Under the pieces are notes generated by a model. It saw only the letters and a program-made list of their open reading frames with translations, ran no database searches and had not been told where the DNA came from. The position numbers and the translations under genes were made by a program. Positions 1 through 6,879 of a stretch of DNA of 17,625 nucleotides are shown here, in pieces (the first letter of the stretch is position 1; each line of letters begins with the position of its first letter). Source of the DNA: DASRTE01 sp035316885 (lineage in GTDB: Bacteria; Actinomycetota; Actinomycetes; Jiangellales; Jiangellaceae); NCBI GenBank assembly GCA_035316885.1, contig DATHII010000066.1, forward strand, positions 1-17,625. The letters are read 5' to 3'.

Positions 1-257
1 CCAAACATCCCGCGTGTGCCTGGGTATCCCGCAGCGCCGGATCGTCTTTGGGCTGAATTATGACGGCATCGCCGAAATCGCCACGTGCGCGGCCTCACGC
101 GACGGTCACGCGTCGCGTCACCGTCCTCGGCCGTTGTGTGGCGTGGCCGGAGGCCCCCCGCGCCCACTGGGGCTCTTGTCGAGTACGACGGATCCGACTG
201 GTGCGCGACAGGCGGCGGCCCTGCGCCTCGATCTCCGCGCGCAACCGCGAGGGCCGC
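1..257. other. Intergenic or decayed DNA with a short near-palindrome
   Basis: No reading frame here has recognisable homology. A plus-strand frame is open from near the window edge through about 292, but it continues into sequence antisense to the membrane gene and its residues match no family I know. The only structure seen is a near-palindrome at 101-125 (arms GACGGTCACGCG and CGCGTCACCGTC, one mismatch, one central base). It lies downstream of the minus-strand membrane gene and could fold at the 3' end of that transcript, but no T-run follows, so I do not call it a terminator. Confidence 0.4.
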
Positions 258-953
258 CTACCCGACCAGAAGGACGAGTCCCGAGAGGATGAGCCACAAC
301 GACCAGGCGATGTAGGTGATGGGGACGATCGCGCCCGCGAGCCTCCAGCCTTGCTCCTCGAAGCGGCCGACGAACTCGAGCGACCCGACGACAAGGAACA
401 GACCGATGATGATCCCCGGCCAACCGAGCCACGCCTCGAATGTGGACGACTGGAGCATCGCCACGCCGACCAGCAGACTCCATGCTCCGGTGAGGAGATA
501 GCCGAGGCACTCGCCGATCCCGACCCCGAGGTAACGGTGGAACGAGTCGAAGGCGACCTTGGTCGCCTCGCGGGTCGCTTGGGTCGAAGCGGGATCGGCG
601 TAGGCACGCGCCAGCGCCGGGACGAGGAACGGCCAGCGCGCAAGCCCGAGGAACTGCACAACCGCCGCGAGGACGCCGACCACGGTCGCTGTAGGCACGA
701 CGGCGAGGCCGTCGCGGGCGAGCACCTGTCCCAGGAGTACGGCAAGAGGCGCGAGCAGAACGGCCGTGAGCATGAAGCCGTACCAGAGCAGCTTCAGACC
801 GACCCCGCCTGCCTGGAAGCGGCTCAGAATGTCCTCGGTTGGGCTGCGCAGGATGTCCGGGTAGTCGAAGCGTCGCGCGAGCAGGAAGAAGAACGCGTTG
901 AATGCAAGCGGCAGGAAGATGAGGAAAGCACCTGCGGCACGTTCGATGCTCAC
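258..953 (-). CDS. DUF4386-like integral membrane protein
   Basis: A 231-residue multi-pass membrane protein. Hydrophobic segments near residues 5-25, 55-75, 85-105, 145-165, 175-195 and 205-230 suggest about six helices. Motifs such as FDYPDILRSPTE, ARWPFLVPALA and FHRYLGVGIGECLGYLLTGAW are what I associate with DUF4386 proteins, which have no established biochemical role. The GTG start at 953-951 was chosen because it overlaps the TGA of the upstream gene (GTGA) and because the longer frame adds only low-complexity residues with no membrane character. The four-base overlap implies translational coupling with the preceding membrane gene. Family assignment is from memory of the motif pattern; function is unknown. 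Confidence 0.8.
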   Translation of the reverse strand: MSIERAAGAFLIFLPLAFNAFFFLLARRFDYPDILRSPTEDILSRFQAGGVGLKLLWYGFMLTAVLLAPLAVLLGQVLARDGLAVVPTATVVGVLAAVVQFLGLARWPFLVPALARAYADPASTQATREATKVAFDSFHRYLGVGIGECLGYLLTGAWSLLVGVAMLQSSTFEAWLGWPGIIIGLFLVVGSLEFVGRFEEQGWRLAGAIVPITYIAWSLWLILSGLVLLVG

Positions 954-1540
954 TGAGCGGCTGGGGCTGCCGTGGGTCGGACTTCGGGTGCCGCCGCTCG
1001 AAGAAGCATTGCGAGGAGCGGCCAGGTCAGCAGTCCGAATACAAGCGCTCCGCTCGCACCGAAATTCGGCCACCGATCATCGATGTTTCTCGTGATCACG
1101 TACGAGGTCACGATCCAGCCAAGCGCCCAGGCAGGCGGGTTCGCGACCGCCCACCAGAATGCGCCCGGGATCCGGTGTCGTGCGAGTACGAGCGCCTGCA
1201 TGACCCCCACACCGACGCCGGTCGCCGCGCCCATGAGGGCAAGGTCTCCTCGGCTGGTCCCGTAGTCGACCACGGCCGCGCCGGCGCCTAGGCCCAGTGC
1301 CATGCCCGCACTTGTCGCCGGGATCCAGAGCCACGAGATCCACGAGCGCAATGCAAACCATTCTGCGGCCCCGATAATTGCGCCCGCGATGAGACCGCCG
1401 CCGATCGCCGCTCCCACGGAATCGACTCCATTCACGACCACGTCCGCAACAAACCCTCCGATCGGGAAGCCAATCAGAATCGATACCGGCCAAAGCCACA
1501 TCCGGCGCGCGGTCGTCGTCCAATCGCCTCGCGTATCCAT
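950..1540 (-). CDS. Glycine-rich multi-pass membrane protein, unknown function
   Basis: A 196-residue protein with about six hydrophobic segments rich in Gly and Ala: WLWPVSILIGFPIGGFVADVV near the N-terminus, then AIGGGLIAGAIIGAAEWFAL, a segment around TSAGMALGLGAGAAV, and others, with an Ala/Pro-rich C-terminal tail. The start at 1540 is supported by a strong Shine-Dalgarno sequence (AAGGAGG about seven bases upstream); the upstream extension of the frame to 1783 is not membrane-like and would run through the region facing the vapBC promoter. It is the first gene of a two-gene unit whose second gene begins inside its stop codon. The repeated small-residue spacing in the helices resembles glycine-zipper membrane proteins, but I do not recognise a named family. 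Confidence 0.8.
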   Translation of the reverse strand: MDTRGDWTTTARRMWLWPVSILIGFPIGGFVADVVVNGVDSVGAAIGGGLIAGAIIGAAEWFALRSWISWLWIPATSAGMALGLGAGAAVVDYGTSRGDLALMGAATGVGVGVMQALVLARHRIPGAFWWAVANPPAWALGWIVTSYVITRNIDDRWPNFGASGALVFGLLTWPLLAMLLRAAAPEVRPTAAPAAQ

Positions 1541-1727
1541 GAGCGTGCCTCCTTGTGAGGGTAATTCAGTCTCTTCCTTTCGGAGGAGGAATGCACGTCC
1601 CGGCCAACTCCGCGGCCCGATGTCAGCCTCGTTGCCCTGGGCGCCGACACCGACGTGTTGAGGACCTCGTCGTGCCACTCGGCTAGCACGTCGGTGGAGA
1701 TGGTTCGCCAGGCCGATCCAGTCCCAC
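1541..1727. other. Divergent intergenic region between the membrane cassette and vapBC
   Basis: This gap separates the minus-strand membrane cassette from plus-strand vapBC. It holds the ribosome binding site of the membrane gene (reverse complement of 1545-1555). A 31-codon plus-strand frame at 1591-1686 has a GGAGGAGG sequence abutting its ATG, but the peptide matches nothing I know and the spacing is short, so it is not called. No clear promoter for the minus-strand genes could be identified. Confidence 0.4.
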
Positions 1728-1762
1728 TTGACGCTATGACCATAGGAGCTGACTATGGTCAT
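1728..1762 (+). promoter_or_regulatory. vapBC promoter with inverted-repeat operator
   Basis: TTGACG at 1728-1733 is a good -35 element. GACTAT at 1751-1756, 17 bases further on, is a weaker -10. These would start transcription at about 1763, the A of the vapB ATG. A perfect 10-base inverted repeat lies across the spacer and -10: ATGACCATAG at 1736-1745 and CTATGGTCAT at 1753-1762, separated by seven bases. VapB-type antitoxins are known to repress their own promoters by binding such dyads, so this is the expected autoregulatory operator. Confidence 0.7.
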
Positions 1763-2008
1763 ATGACACCTGATCTGCTCCATCCAGAGTCGACGATTCC
1801 GGCGGGGCGGTTCAAGGCAACCTGCCTCAAGGTGCTCGACGAGGTGGCCGACTCGCGAGTCGCCGTGACCATCACCAAGCGCGGCCGCCCGGTCGCCAGG
1901 CTCGTCCCCGTCGCATCCACGGCGCCGCTGTTCGGCGCGCTGGCCGGCAGCGTGGAGGATTACGGCGATCTCATCTCGCCGGTCGACGAGTGGAACGCCG
2001 CTCAGTGA
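1763..2008 (+). CDS. vapB: VapB/Phd-YefM family antitoxin
   Basis: An 81-residue antitoxin. The N-terminal half (STIPAGRFKATCLKVLDEVA, then VAVTITKRGRPVARLVPV) is the Phd/YefM-type DNA-binding fold with the characteristic KRGRPVARLVP strand. The acidic C-terminal part (SVEDYGDLISPVDEWNAAQ) is the usual toxin-neutralising segment. The ATG at 1763 was chosen because it gives the normal family length, lies directly after the operator, and sits about seven bases after a -10-like element, which suggests a leaderless transcript. The ATG at 1736 lies inside the left operator arm and would add nine residues. The stop codon overlaps the vapC GTG (GTGA), so the two are translationally coupled. The antitoxin would bind VapC, block its RNase site and repress the operon. 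Confidence 0.88.
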   Translation: MTPDLLHPESTIPAGRFKATCLKVLDEVADSRVAVTITKRGRPVARLVPVASTAPLFGALAGSVEDYGDLISPVDEWNAAQ

Positions 2009-2451
2009 ACCGCGCCGAAGCGAGCCGACTGGTGCTCGACACGCACGTGCTCGTCTGGCTGATGGCGGGCGATGCCCGACTCGCCGGGCCGGTACGCCAG
2101 GCGGTTGAGAAAGCCTCGTATGCCGACGGCGTTTATGTCAGCGCGATCAGCCTCTGGGAAGTAGCAATGCTGGTCGCCAAAGATCGGTTGAGGCTCCGCC
2201 GTGATGTCGGCGAGTGGATCGACATGGTCGTGGCGCACCCTGCCGTCACCGTTGCGCCGGTGGCACCCGAGATCGCGGTGGCGAGCACACGCCTGCCGGG
2301 AGAGTTGAATCGCGATCCCGCCGATCGGATCATCGTCGCGACAGCCCGCACGCTCGACGCCGCCCTTGTCACCGCGGACTCGGATCTGCTGGCCTATGGA
2401 GCGGCCGGGTACGTGACAACCCTGTCGGCGGCCGAGAACGTCCGGGTCTGA
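2005..2451 (+). CDS. vapC: VapC-type PIN-domain ribonuclease toxin
   Basis: A 148-residue PIN-domain protein. The acidic metal-binding residues are visible in order: Asp in VLDTHVLVWL (about residue 12), Glu in AISLWEVAML (about 52), Asp in PADRIIVATAR (about 107) and Asp in LVTADSDLL (about 125-127). PIN toxins cleave specific RNAs, often tRNA or rRNA, with Mg2+ or Mn2+, and are held inactive by the partner antitoxin. The GTG at 2005 overlaps the vapB stop (GTGA). An alternative GTG at 1990 would add five residues and is less likely. The set of catalytic residues is complete, so the toxin is probably functional. The RNA target cannot be read from the sequence. Confidence 0.9.
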   Translation: MNRAEASRLVLDTHVLVWLMAGDARLAGPVRQAVEKASYADGVYVSAISLWEVAMLVAKDRLRLRRDVGEWIDMVVAHPAVTVAPVAPEIAVASTRLPGELNRDPADRIIVATARTLDAALVTADSDLLAYGAAGYVTTLSAAENVRV

Positions 2452-2455
2452 GCTG

Positions 2456-2707
2456 CTACCGCGGACCCGAGACGTCGAGGAGCATGTCAACGTCCGGTTC
2501 GGCTTGGGCTGACAGCCCCGGCAGGGTGGGCTTGGGCCGGCGGGGCTCGCGGACTCCAGCACCGCCCGTGTCCGGCGAGTGCCCGCCCGGACCGTCGAAC
2601 GGCCAGCCGGGTGGGTCGCTGAGCGAGCCTGGGTCGGCGGGCCCACTGCCACGACGTCGAGGACCCCACGGGATGAGGTGCCCACGCCTGCGCCGGCGCT
2701 TGACCAT
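2456..2707 (-). CDS. Possible small Arg/Pro/Gly-rich hypothetical protein
   Basis: An 83-codon minus-strand frame (ATG at 2707) lies in the otherwise empty gap between vapC and the epoxide hydrolase. The predicted protein starts with a basic cluster (MVKRRRRRGHLIPWGPRRR) and continues Pro- and Gly-rich to an acidic end (VDMLLDVSGPR). Third-position GC looks high, though not clearly above the background. No Shine-Dalgarno sequence precedes the ATG. Two overlapping palindromes (2702-2711 and 2708-2720) cover the start. I do not recognise the protein; it may be a chance frame. The rest of the gap (2708-2858) has no supported gene; one frame just downstream of the epoxide hydrolase stop (minus strand, about 2838 to 2773) reads like the tail of a lost protein (VPAWLFTPDVAESFGELGG). 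Confidence 0.3.
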   Translation of the reverse strand: MVKRRRRRGHLIPWGPRRRGSGPADPGSLSDPPGWPFDGPGGHSPDTGGAGVREPRRPKPTLPGLSAQAEPDVDMLLDVSGPR

Positions 2708-2720
2708 GGTCCAGTGGACC
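2702..2720. repeat. Overlapping palindromes GACCATGGTC and GGTCCAGTGGACC
   Basis: GACCATGGTC (2702-2711) is a perfect 10-base palindrome and GGTCCAGTGGACC (2708-2720) is a perfect dyad around one central base; they share four bases. They cover the start codon of the possible minus-strand frame beginning at 2707. They could be an operator or chance; the GACCAT/ATGGTC half-site also occurs in the vapBC operator. Confidence 0.4.
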
Positions 2721-2858
2721 CCCCGCCTCGCCGATGCGTCAAGACCGCCACGCCGCCGTTTCGCCCAGGGAGGATGGCGCTCACTGGATCAGAAGGGACC
2801 GCCGAGCTCGCCGAAGCTCTCGGCGACGTCGGGCGTGAACAGCCACGCCGGAACGCGG

Positions 2859-3956
2859 TCAGCTCACGTCGGCGAAGAACGTGAGGATGTCATCGACGAG
2901 GATCTCCGGGTCGATGTGTGCGGTGTAGTGACCGCCGGCGTCGTAGACATTCCAGCTCGCGATGTTCGCGTGGTCACGCTCGGCGAATCGCCTGATCGAC
3001 AGGAAATCCCTGCTCGACCCGGCGAGGGCAATCGGGACCGTCGTGGGTTCGGTCGGGCGGTACGCACTCTTCGCCATCTCGTAGTAGAACCGCATCGACG
3101 ACCCACTCGTATCTGTGAACCAGTACGTGGCGATGTTGCCGAGCACGAACTCGTCGTCGAGGTCCTCGCCCAGAAGCTGACCGTTCCAACCAAGCAGACC
3201 GACCGGCGAGTCCGCCAGTGCATGCGCGAGTGTCTGCGGTGACTGCGACTGGAGCTGGTTGAACGCGCCCATGCTCTGCCAGAACCAGTTCAGATGCTCA
3301 ACGGCGGCAGCTTCGTCCTCGGTCAGGTTCTCGAGCTCGGCCGGGTCGCCCGACGGGAAGGAGAAGATCTGGGTGACGTGCACGCCGACGACGTGCCCGA
3401 GGTCGAGCCGCCCGACCTCCGGCGAGATCATCGAGCCGGCGTCGTTACCGATCGCGCCGTAGCGCGGGTATCCCAGGCGACGCATCAGTTCGACCCACGC
3501 GCGTGCCACGCGGTCGATGTCCCAGCCCCGCTCGGTGGTCGGACCGGAGAAACCGAATCCCGGGATGGACGGGACCACCAGGTCGAAGCCTGCTTCGGCG
3601 AGCGGCTCGATCACTTCGAGGTACTCCACGACCGATCCGGGCCAGCCGTGGGTGAGGATCAACGCCAGCGCATCCGGACGGCCGGACCGCACGTGCAGGA
3701 AGTGAACGTTCTGCCCGTCGATCTCGTTGGTGAACTACGGGTATGCGTTCAGCTTGGCCTCGAATGCCCGCCAGTCGAAGCTGTGCCGCCACACGTCGGC
3801 GAGCCGGCGGACGCGGTCGAGGCTGACGCCGTAGTCGGACCCGGACCTTGGGATCTCGTTGGCCCAACGTGTTCTGTCCAGCCTGGCGTGGAGGTCGTCG
3901 AGGTCGACCTGCGGCACGTCGACGCGGAACGGCCGGATCTCGGTGCTTGTGTTCAT
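2859..3956 (-). pseudogene. Epoxide hydrolase (microsomal type), interrupted by one amber codon
   Basis: Reading 3956 to 2859 in a single frame gives a normal-length (about 365 codon) alpha/beta-hydrolase of the microsomal-type epoxide hydrolase family, broken only by TAG at 3737-3735 (codon 74). The N-terminal part (residues 1-73, RPFRVDVPQVDLDDLHARLD to FEAKLNAYP) is the EHN domain. After the stop, FTNEIDGQNVHFLHVRS continues the conserved segment, where the family normally has YPQF, so CAG to TAG is the simplest change. The hydrolase part has the oxyanion-hole motif HGWPGS (about 103-108), the nucleophile Asp in IGNDAGS (about 172) and the catalytic His in GGHYTAHIDPE (about 343). The enzyme would hydrolyse epoxides to diols. 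A strong AAGGAGGA ribosome site precedes the ATG at 3956, and a GTG at 3692 could restart only an enzyme lacking the EHN domain. The gene is divergent from the TetR gene that probably controls it. A sequencing error is possible. Confidence 0.85.
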
Positions 3957-3965
3957 GGCGTCCTC

Positions 3966-4030
3966 CTTGAACAGAATTGGAACGGAACGTTCTGCTCTGA
4001 AGCGTAGCGGAACGAAGCATTCCGTTCAAG
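3966..4030. promoter_or_regulatory. Divergent operator/promoter region for TetR and epoxide hydrolase
   Basis: On the minus strand TTGAAC (4029-4024) and TACGCT (4006-4001), 17 bases apart, form a plausible promoter for the epoxide hydrolase gene. The gap contains several GGAACG half-sites: GGAACG at 3979-3984, 3984-3989 and 4009-4014, the palindrome GAACGTTC at 3985-3992, and an outer inverted repeat CTTGAACAGAAT (3966-3977) against ATTCCGTTCAAG (4019-4030), matching at 11 of 12 positions. The sites overlap the promoter elements, as expected for a TetR-family repressor controlling itself and its divergent neighbour. Binding by this regulator is inferred from the arrangement. Confidence 0.7.
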
Positions 4031-4045
4031 TGTTATCGTGTGACC

Positions 4046-4687
4046 ATGACAAGGACATCGAAGGCGCTGGGCGGACGGAAGGCCCAGGCCGCGCACAACG
4101 ACGAGGCGATCCTCGACGCCGCCCGCGCGGTGTTCATGCGCGACGCGTCGGCGCCGGTTTCCGCCGTCGCCAGGCAGGCCGGTGTCGGCATCGGCGCCCT
4201 GTACCGGCGCTACCCAAGCAAGGAGGACATGATTCGGCGGCTGTGCGCCGACGGGCTACGGCAGTACATCGCCGCGGCCGAGATCGCTCTCGGCCGGGAC
4301 GACGGTGCGTGGGCCGCCTTCGAAGGATTCCTGCTCGATGTGGTCGACGCCGACGTCCACGCGCTCACCGTGAATCTGGCCGGCACCTTCACGCCGTCGG
4401 AGGAGCTGTACCGGATGACCGAGCAGGCCAATGCGTTGGCCGCCGAGCTGCTGACGAAGGCGCATGCTGCTGGAGCGGTCCGCGCCGATTTCGTGCTCAA
4501 CGACCTCGCGATGATCCTCGAGCAGCTGACTGCGGTTCGGCTCGACGACGTCGACCGCACGCGCGAACTGCGGCGTCGCTACCTCGCGCTGCAATTGGAC
4601 GCCATCCGACCGGGCGGCGGGCGCGACTCACTCCCGGGCCGACCACCGACCGGCGAGGAGCTCGGGGCTCGATGGGTCCCGCAATAA
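4046..4687 (+). CDS. TetR family transcriptional regulator
   Basis: A 213-residue TetR-type repressor. Residues about 15-60 form the N-terminal DNA-binding domain: ILDAARAVFMRD, then a helix-turn-helix reading PVSAVARQAGVGIGALYRRY followed by PSKEDMIRRL. The remainder is the variable helical ligand-binding and dimerisation domain; its ligand is unknown. ATG 4046 was chosen over GTG 4040 because a -10-like TATCGT at 4034-4039 would start the transcript at the ATG and there is no Shine-Dalgarno sequence. It is divergent from the epoxide hydrolase gene across an 89-base gap full of GGAACG half-sites, so it most likely represses that gene and itself and is released by a small hydrophobic compound. 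The Pro/Gly-rich C-terminal end is less conserved in character. Confidence 0.9.
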   Translation: MTRTSKALGGRKAQAAHNDEAILDAARAVFMRDASAPVSAVARQAGVGIGALYRRYPSKEDMIRRLCADGLRQYIAAAEIALGRDDGAWAAFEGFLLDVVDADVHALTVNLAGTFTPSEELYRMTEQANALAAELLTKAHAAGAVRADFVLNDLAMILEQLTAVRLDDVDRTRELRRRYLALQLDAIRPGGGRDSLPGRPPTGEELGARWVPQ

Positions 4688-4848
4688 CACTTCGGGCCTG
4701 ACCAGGCTGCGCTGAACCCGCCGGCCCCGTCGACCAGCCGGGCATACAGCCTCTCGGACTCGACCAAGATCTCGAACACGCGATCACGCTGGCCGGCTTT
4801 GGCGGTCAGCTTGTTGAATTCGTCTCGCTCAGGGAGAACGGCAGATGC
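4688..4848 (-). other. In-frame coding remnant after the small membrane protein stop
   Basis: On the minus strand, in the same frame as the membrane gene ending at 4849, sequence downstream of the TAG reads protein-like: LPERDEFNKLTAKAGQRDRV followed by FEILVESERLYARLVDG. It loses that character on entering the region antisense to the TetR gene. The pattern LTAKAGQRDRVFEIL loosely recalls the start of antibiotic-biosynthesis-monooxygenase (ABM) domains, but this is weak. It may be the remnant of another gene truncated when the TetR module arrived, or chance. Confidence 0.25.
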
Positions 4849-5286
4849 CTAGACGACCGGGCCGAAGAAGCTCGTGACGTCGGGTGAGTAGATCCACATG
4901 ACCGTCATGCCGATGGCGAGCAGCACGCCGAACACCGTGGCCGAGCCTGCCACCGCGCGTACCCAGCCAGGGCTTTCCTGCGCGGCGGCCTGGCGCAGCG
5001 CCAGCAGGCCACCGACGACGGCCAGCCCGGCGGCGATCAGCGGGGGGAGCCACACCCATATCCATGTCGATTCGGCGGATTGCGGGTTGAACAGGAACAC
5101 GGTCGCAGCATTGCTGGCTACCGGAATGCCGATGAATGCGCCGAGAGCCGCCGCGGCGGAGGTCAGGGCGAGCGCGTCGGCACGAACGAGGCCGGACAGC
5201 CAGTGCTCGTGCTTCGACGCAGGCTCTGGTTCAACGTCGGGCAGGTCGTGGTCCCCGTCTCCGGGATGGCTGTCCATCGTCTCCAT
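4849..5286 (-). CDS. Small three-helix membrane protein, unknown function
   Basis: A 145-residue protein with an acidic cytoplasmic-looking N-terminus (about residues 1-30, rich in Asp, Glu and His) and three hydrophobic segments: ALALTSAAAALGAFIGIPV, WIWVWLPPLIAAGLAVVGGLLAL and a segment around SATVFGVLLAIGMTVMWIY. It ends FFGPVV. I do not recognise a family. ATG 5286 is taken as the start because TACTGT (minus strand 5299-5294) sits seven bases before it, compatible with a leaderless mRNA; an internal ATG at 5277 would give a protein three residues shorter. It is divergent from recO, with a 17-base palindrome in the shared upstream region. Confidence 0.75.
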   Translation of the reverse strand: METMDSHPGDGDHDLPDVEPEPASKHEHWLSGLVRADALALTSAAAALGAFIGIPVASNAATVFLFNPQSAESTWIWVWLPPLIAAGLAVVGGLLALRQAAAQESPGWVRAVAGSATVFGVLLAIGMTVMWIYSPDVTSFFGPVV

Positions 5287-5312
5287 GCGGTGGACAGTAC
5301 TTGTCGCATGTC

Positions 5313-5329
5313 GGCGCGGGTCCCGCGCC
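5313..5329. repeat. 17-base perfect palindrome between membrane gene and recO
   Basis: GGCGCGGG (5313-5320), one central T, then CCCGCGCC (5322-5329). It lies between the divergent start codons at 5286 and 5362, about where the -35 regions of both genes would be. It could bind a regulator or be a GC-rich coincidence. Confidence 0.5.
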
Positions 5330-5361
5330 CGTTGGATCGGTGGGCGCGCGACAATGTGGGC

Positions 5362-6093
5362 GTGAGCCTCTACCGCGACGAGGGTGTGGTGCTGCGCACC
5401 CAGAAGCTCGGCGAGGCCGACCGGATCATCACATTGCTGACCCGTGCCAACGGCCGGGTGCGCGCAGTCGCCAAGGGGGTGCGCCGCACGACCAGCCGGT
5501 TCGGGGCCCGGCTCGAACCGTTCATGCAGGTCGACCTGCAGTTGGCCAGCGGACGCTCGCTGGACGTGGTCACGCAGGCCGAGACCATCGCCCCGTTCGG
5601 CATGAGCATCACCGGCGACTACGTCCGGTACACCGCCGGTACGGCCATCCTCGAGACCGCCGAGCGGCTCTCAGCCGAGGAGCGCGAGCCGGCCGTGCAG
5701 CACTACCTCCTGCTGGTCGGCGCGCTCCGCTCGATCGCGGAGGGGGCCCACGATCCCGGGCTGGTGCTAGACGCCTATCTGCTGCGCGGGCTGTCGGTGG
5801 CGGGGTTCGCGCCCAGCTTCGCCGACTGCGCCCGGTGTGGGACGACCGGACCGCACACGTTCTTCTCGGTGCCCGCCGGTGGGATGGTCTGCGCGGCCTG
5901 CAGGCCCTCGGGCGCCGTGTCGCCGTCGGCCACGACGGTCGCACTCCTAACCGCCTTGCTCACCGGCGACTGGACGGTCGCCGACGCCAGCAACCAGCAG
6001 GCCCGCCGCGAGGCCAGCGGCATGGTCGCCGCGTTCCTGCAGTGGCACCTCGAGCGCGGGCTGCGGTCGCTGCCCCTGGTGGAGCGGGTGTGA
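5362..6093 (+). CDS. recO: DNA repair protein RecO
   Basis: A 243-residue RecO. The N-terminal OB-fold begins SLYRDEGVVLRTQKLGEADR, close to the conserved actinobacterial RecO start. It continues with RVRAVAKGVRRTTSRFGARLEP, followed by the helical C-terminal domain. A zinc site is visible as C156-x2-C159 and C177-x2-C180 (CARCG and VCAAC). RecO works with RecR and RecF to load RecA on SSB-coated DNA and anneals complementary strands. GTG 5362 was chosen because it gives the conserved N-terminus; GACAAT at 5350-5355 lies six bases before it, compatible with a leaderless transcript. The stop codon overlaps the uppS GTG (GTGA), so the two genes form an operon. Confidence 0.95.
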   Translation: MSLYRDEGVVLRTQKLGEADRIITLLTRANGRVRAVAKGVRRTTSRFGARLEPFMQVDLQLASGRSLDVVTQAETIAPFGMSITGDYVRYTAGTAILETAERLSAEEREPAVQHYLLLVGALRSIAEGAHDPGLVLDAYLLRGLSVAGFAPSFADCARCGTTGPHTFFSVPAGGMVCAACRPSGAVSPSATTVALLTALLTGDWTVADASNQQARREASGMVAAFLQWHLERGLRSLPLVERV

Positions 6094-6875
6094 GCCGGAG
6101 CTACGACGGCCCCCGGCCCCACCCCTCGGGTGCCACACCGCCGAAGATCCCCCGCGAACTGGTCCCCCGCCACGTCGCCATCGTCATGGACGGCAACGGC
6201 CGGTGGGCCAAGCAGCGCGGCCTTCCCCGCACCAAGGGCCACGAGGCCGGCGAGGCCTCCCTGCTCGACGTCATCCACGGGGCGATCGAGCTCGGCATCG
6301 GCTGCCTGTCGGCCTACGCGTTCTCGACGGAGAACTGGCGACGTTCCCCTGAGGAGGTCCGATTCCTCATGGGTTTCAACCGGGAGGTGATCCACCGCCG
6401 CCGCGACGAGCTCGACGCGCTCGGCGTGCGGGTCCGCTGGGCCGGGCGGAGGCGGCGGCTATGGAAGAGCGTCATCGCCGAGCTCGAGGAAGCTGAGCGT
6501 CGCACCCGCCGCAACGACGTCTTGACGCTGCAGTTCTGCGTCAACTACGGCGGACGCGCGGAGATCGCCGATGCAGCGGCGGCACTCGCCGTCGACGTTG
6601 CGGCGGGGAAGGTGCGTCCGGCCAGGGTCGATGAGCGGATGCTCCGGCGCTACCTCTACAACCCGGACCTCCCGGACGTCGACCTGTTCGTGCGGTCCTC
6701 GGGCGAGCAGCGCACGTCGAACTTCCTGGCCTGGCAGGCCGCCTACGCCGAGCTGGTGTTCCTCGACACGCTCTGGCCCGACGTCGACCGTCGTCACCTC
6801 TGGCAGGCGGTCGAGACCTACGCCCGCCGGAACCGCCGCTATGGCGGGCCCGACCGGTCGGCGACGGCCGTGTGA
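6090..6875 (+). CDS. uppS: Isoprenyl transferase (cis-prenyl diphosphate synthase)
   Basis: A 261-residue cis-prenyltransferase. HVAIVMDGNGRWAKQRGLPR (28-47) carries the catalytic Asp34 and the pyrophosphate-binding loop. AFSTENWRRS (77-86) is the Ser/Asn/Trp substrate loop. LPDVDLFVRSSGEQRTSNF (194-212) has the conserved Arg, Ser and Arg residues that bind isopentenyl diphosphate, and the following AYAELVF contains the metal-binding Glu. The enzyme condenses isopentenyl diphosphate units onto an allylic primer to make the lipid carrier for cell-wall synthesis. Chain length cannot be judged: actinobacteria have both long-chain enzymes and short Z-farnesyl synthases. The GTG start overlaps the recO stop. 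A short proline-rich N-terminal extension precedes the catalytic core. Confidence 0.95.
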   Translation: MSRSYDGPRPHPSGATPPKIPRELVPRHVAIVMDGNGRWAKQRGLPRTKGHEAGEASLLDVIHGAIELGIGCLSAYAFSTENWRRSPEEVRFLMGFNREVIHRRRDELDALGVRVRWAGRRRRLWKSVIAELEEAERRTRRNDVLTLQFCVNYGGRAEIADAAAALAVDVAAGKVRPARVDERMLRRYLYNPDLPDVDLFVRSSGEQRTSNFLAWQAAYAELVFLDTLWPDVDRRHLWQAVETYARRNRRYGGPDRSATAV

Positions 6876-6879
6876 CGGC

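Noticed and set aside
60..956. Plus-strand 298-codon open frame over the first membrane gene
   Set aside because: Antisense to the DUF4386-like gene, composition dominated by Arg, Glu and Asp, no recognisable motifs.
2774..2884. Small plus-strand frame beginning ATGGCGCTCACTGG after AGGGAGG
   Set aside because: The purine-rich sequence touches the start codon with no spacing, the peptide matches nothing, and it runs into sequence antisense to the epoxide hydrolase.
2859..3692. A complete short epoxide hydrolase starting at GTG 3692
   Set aside because: The missing EHN domain is present upstream in the same frame, separated only by one stop codon, and there is a strong ribosome site at 3956 but none at 3692.
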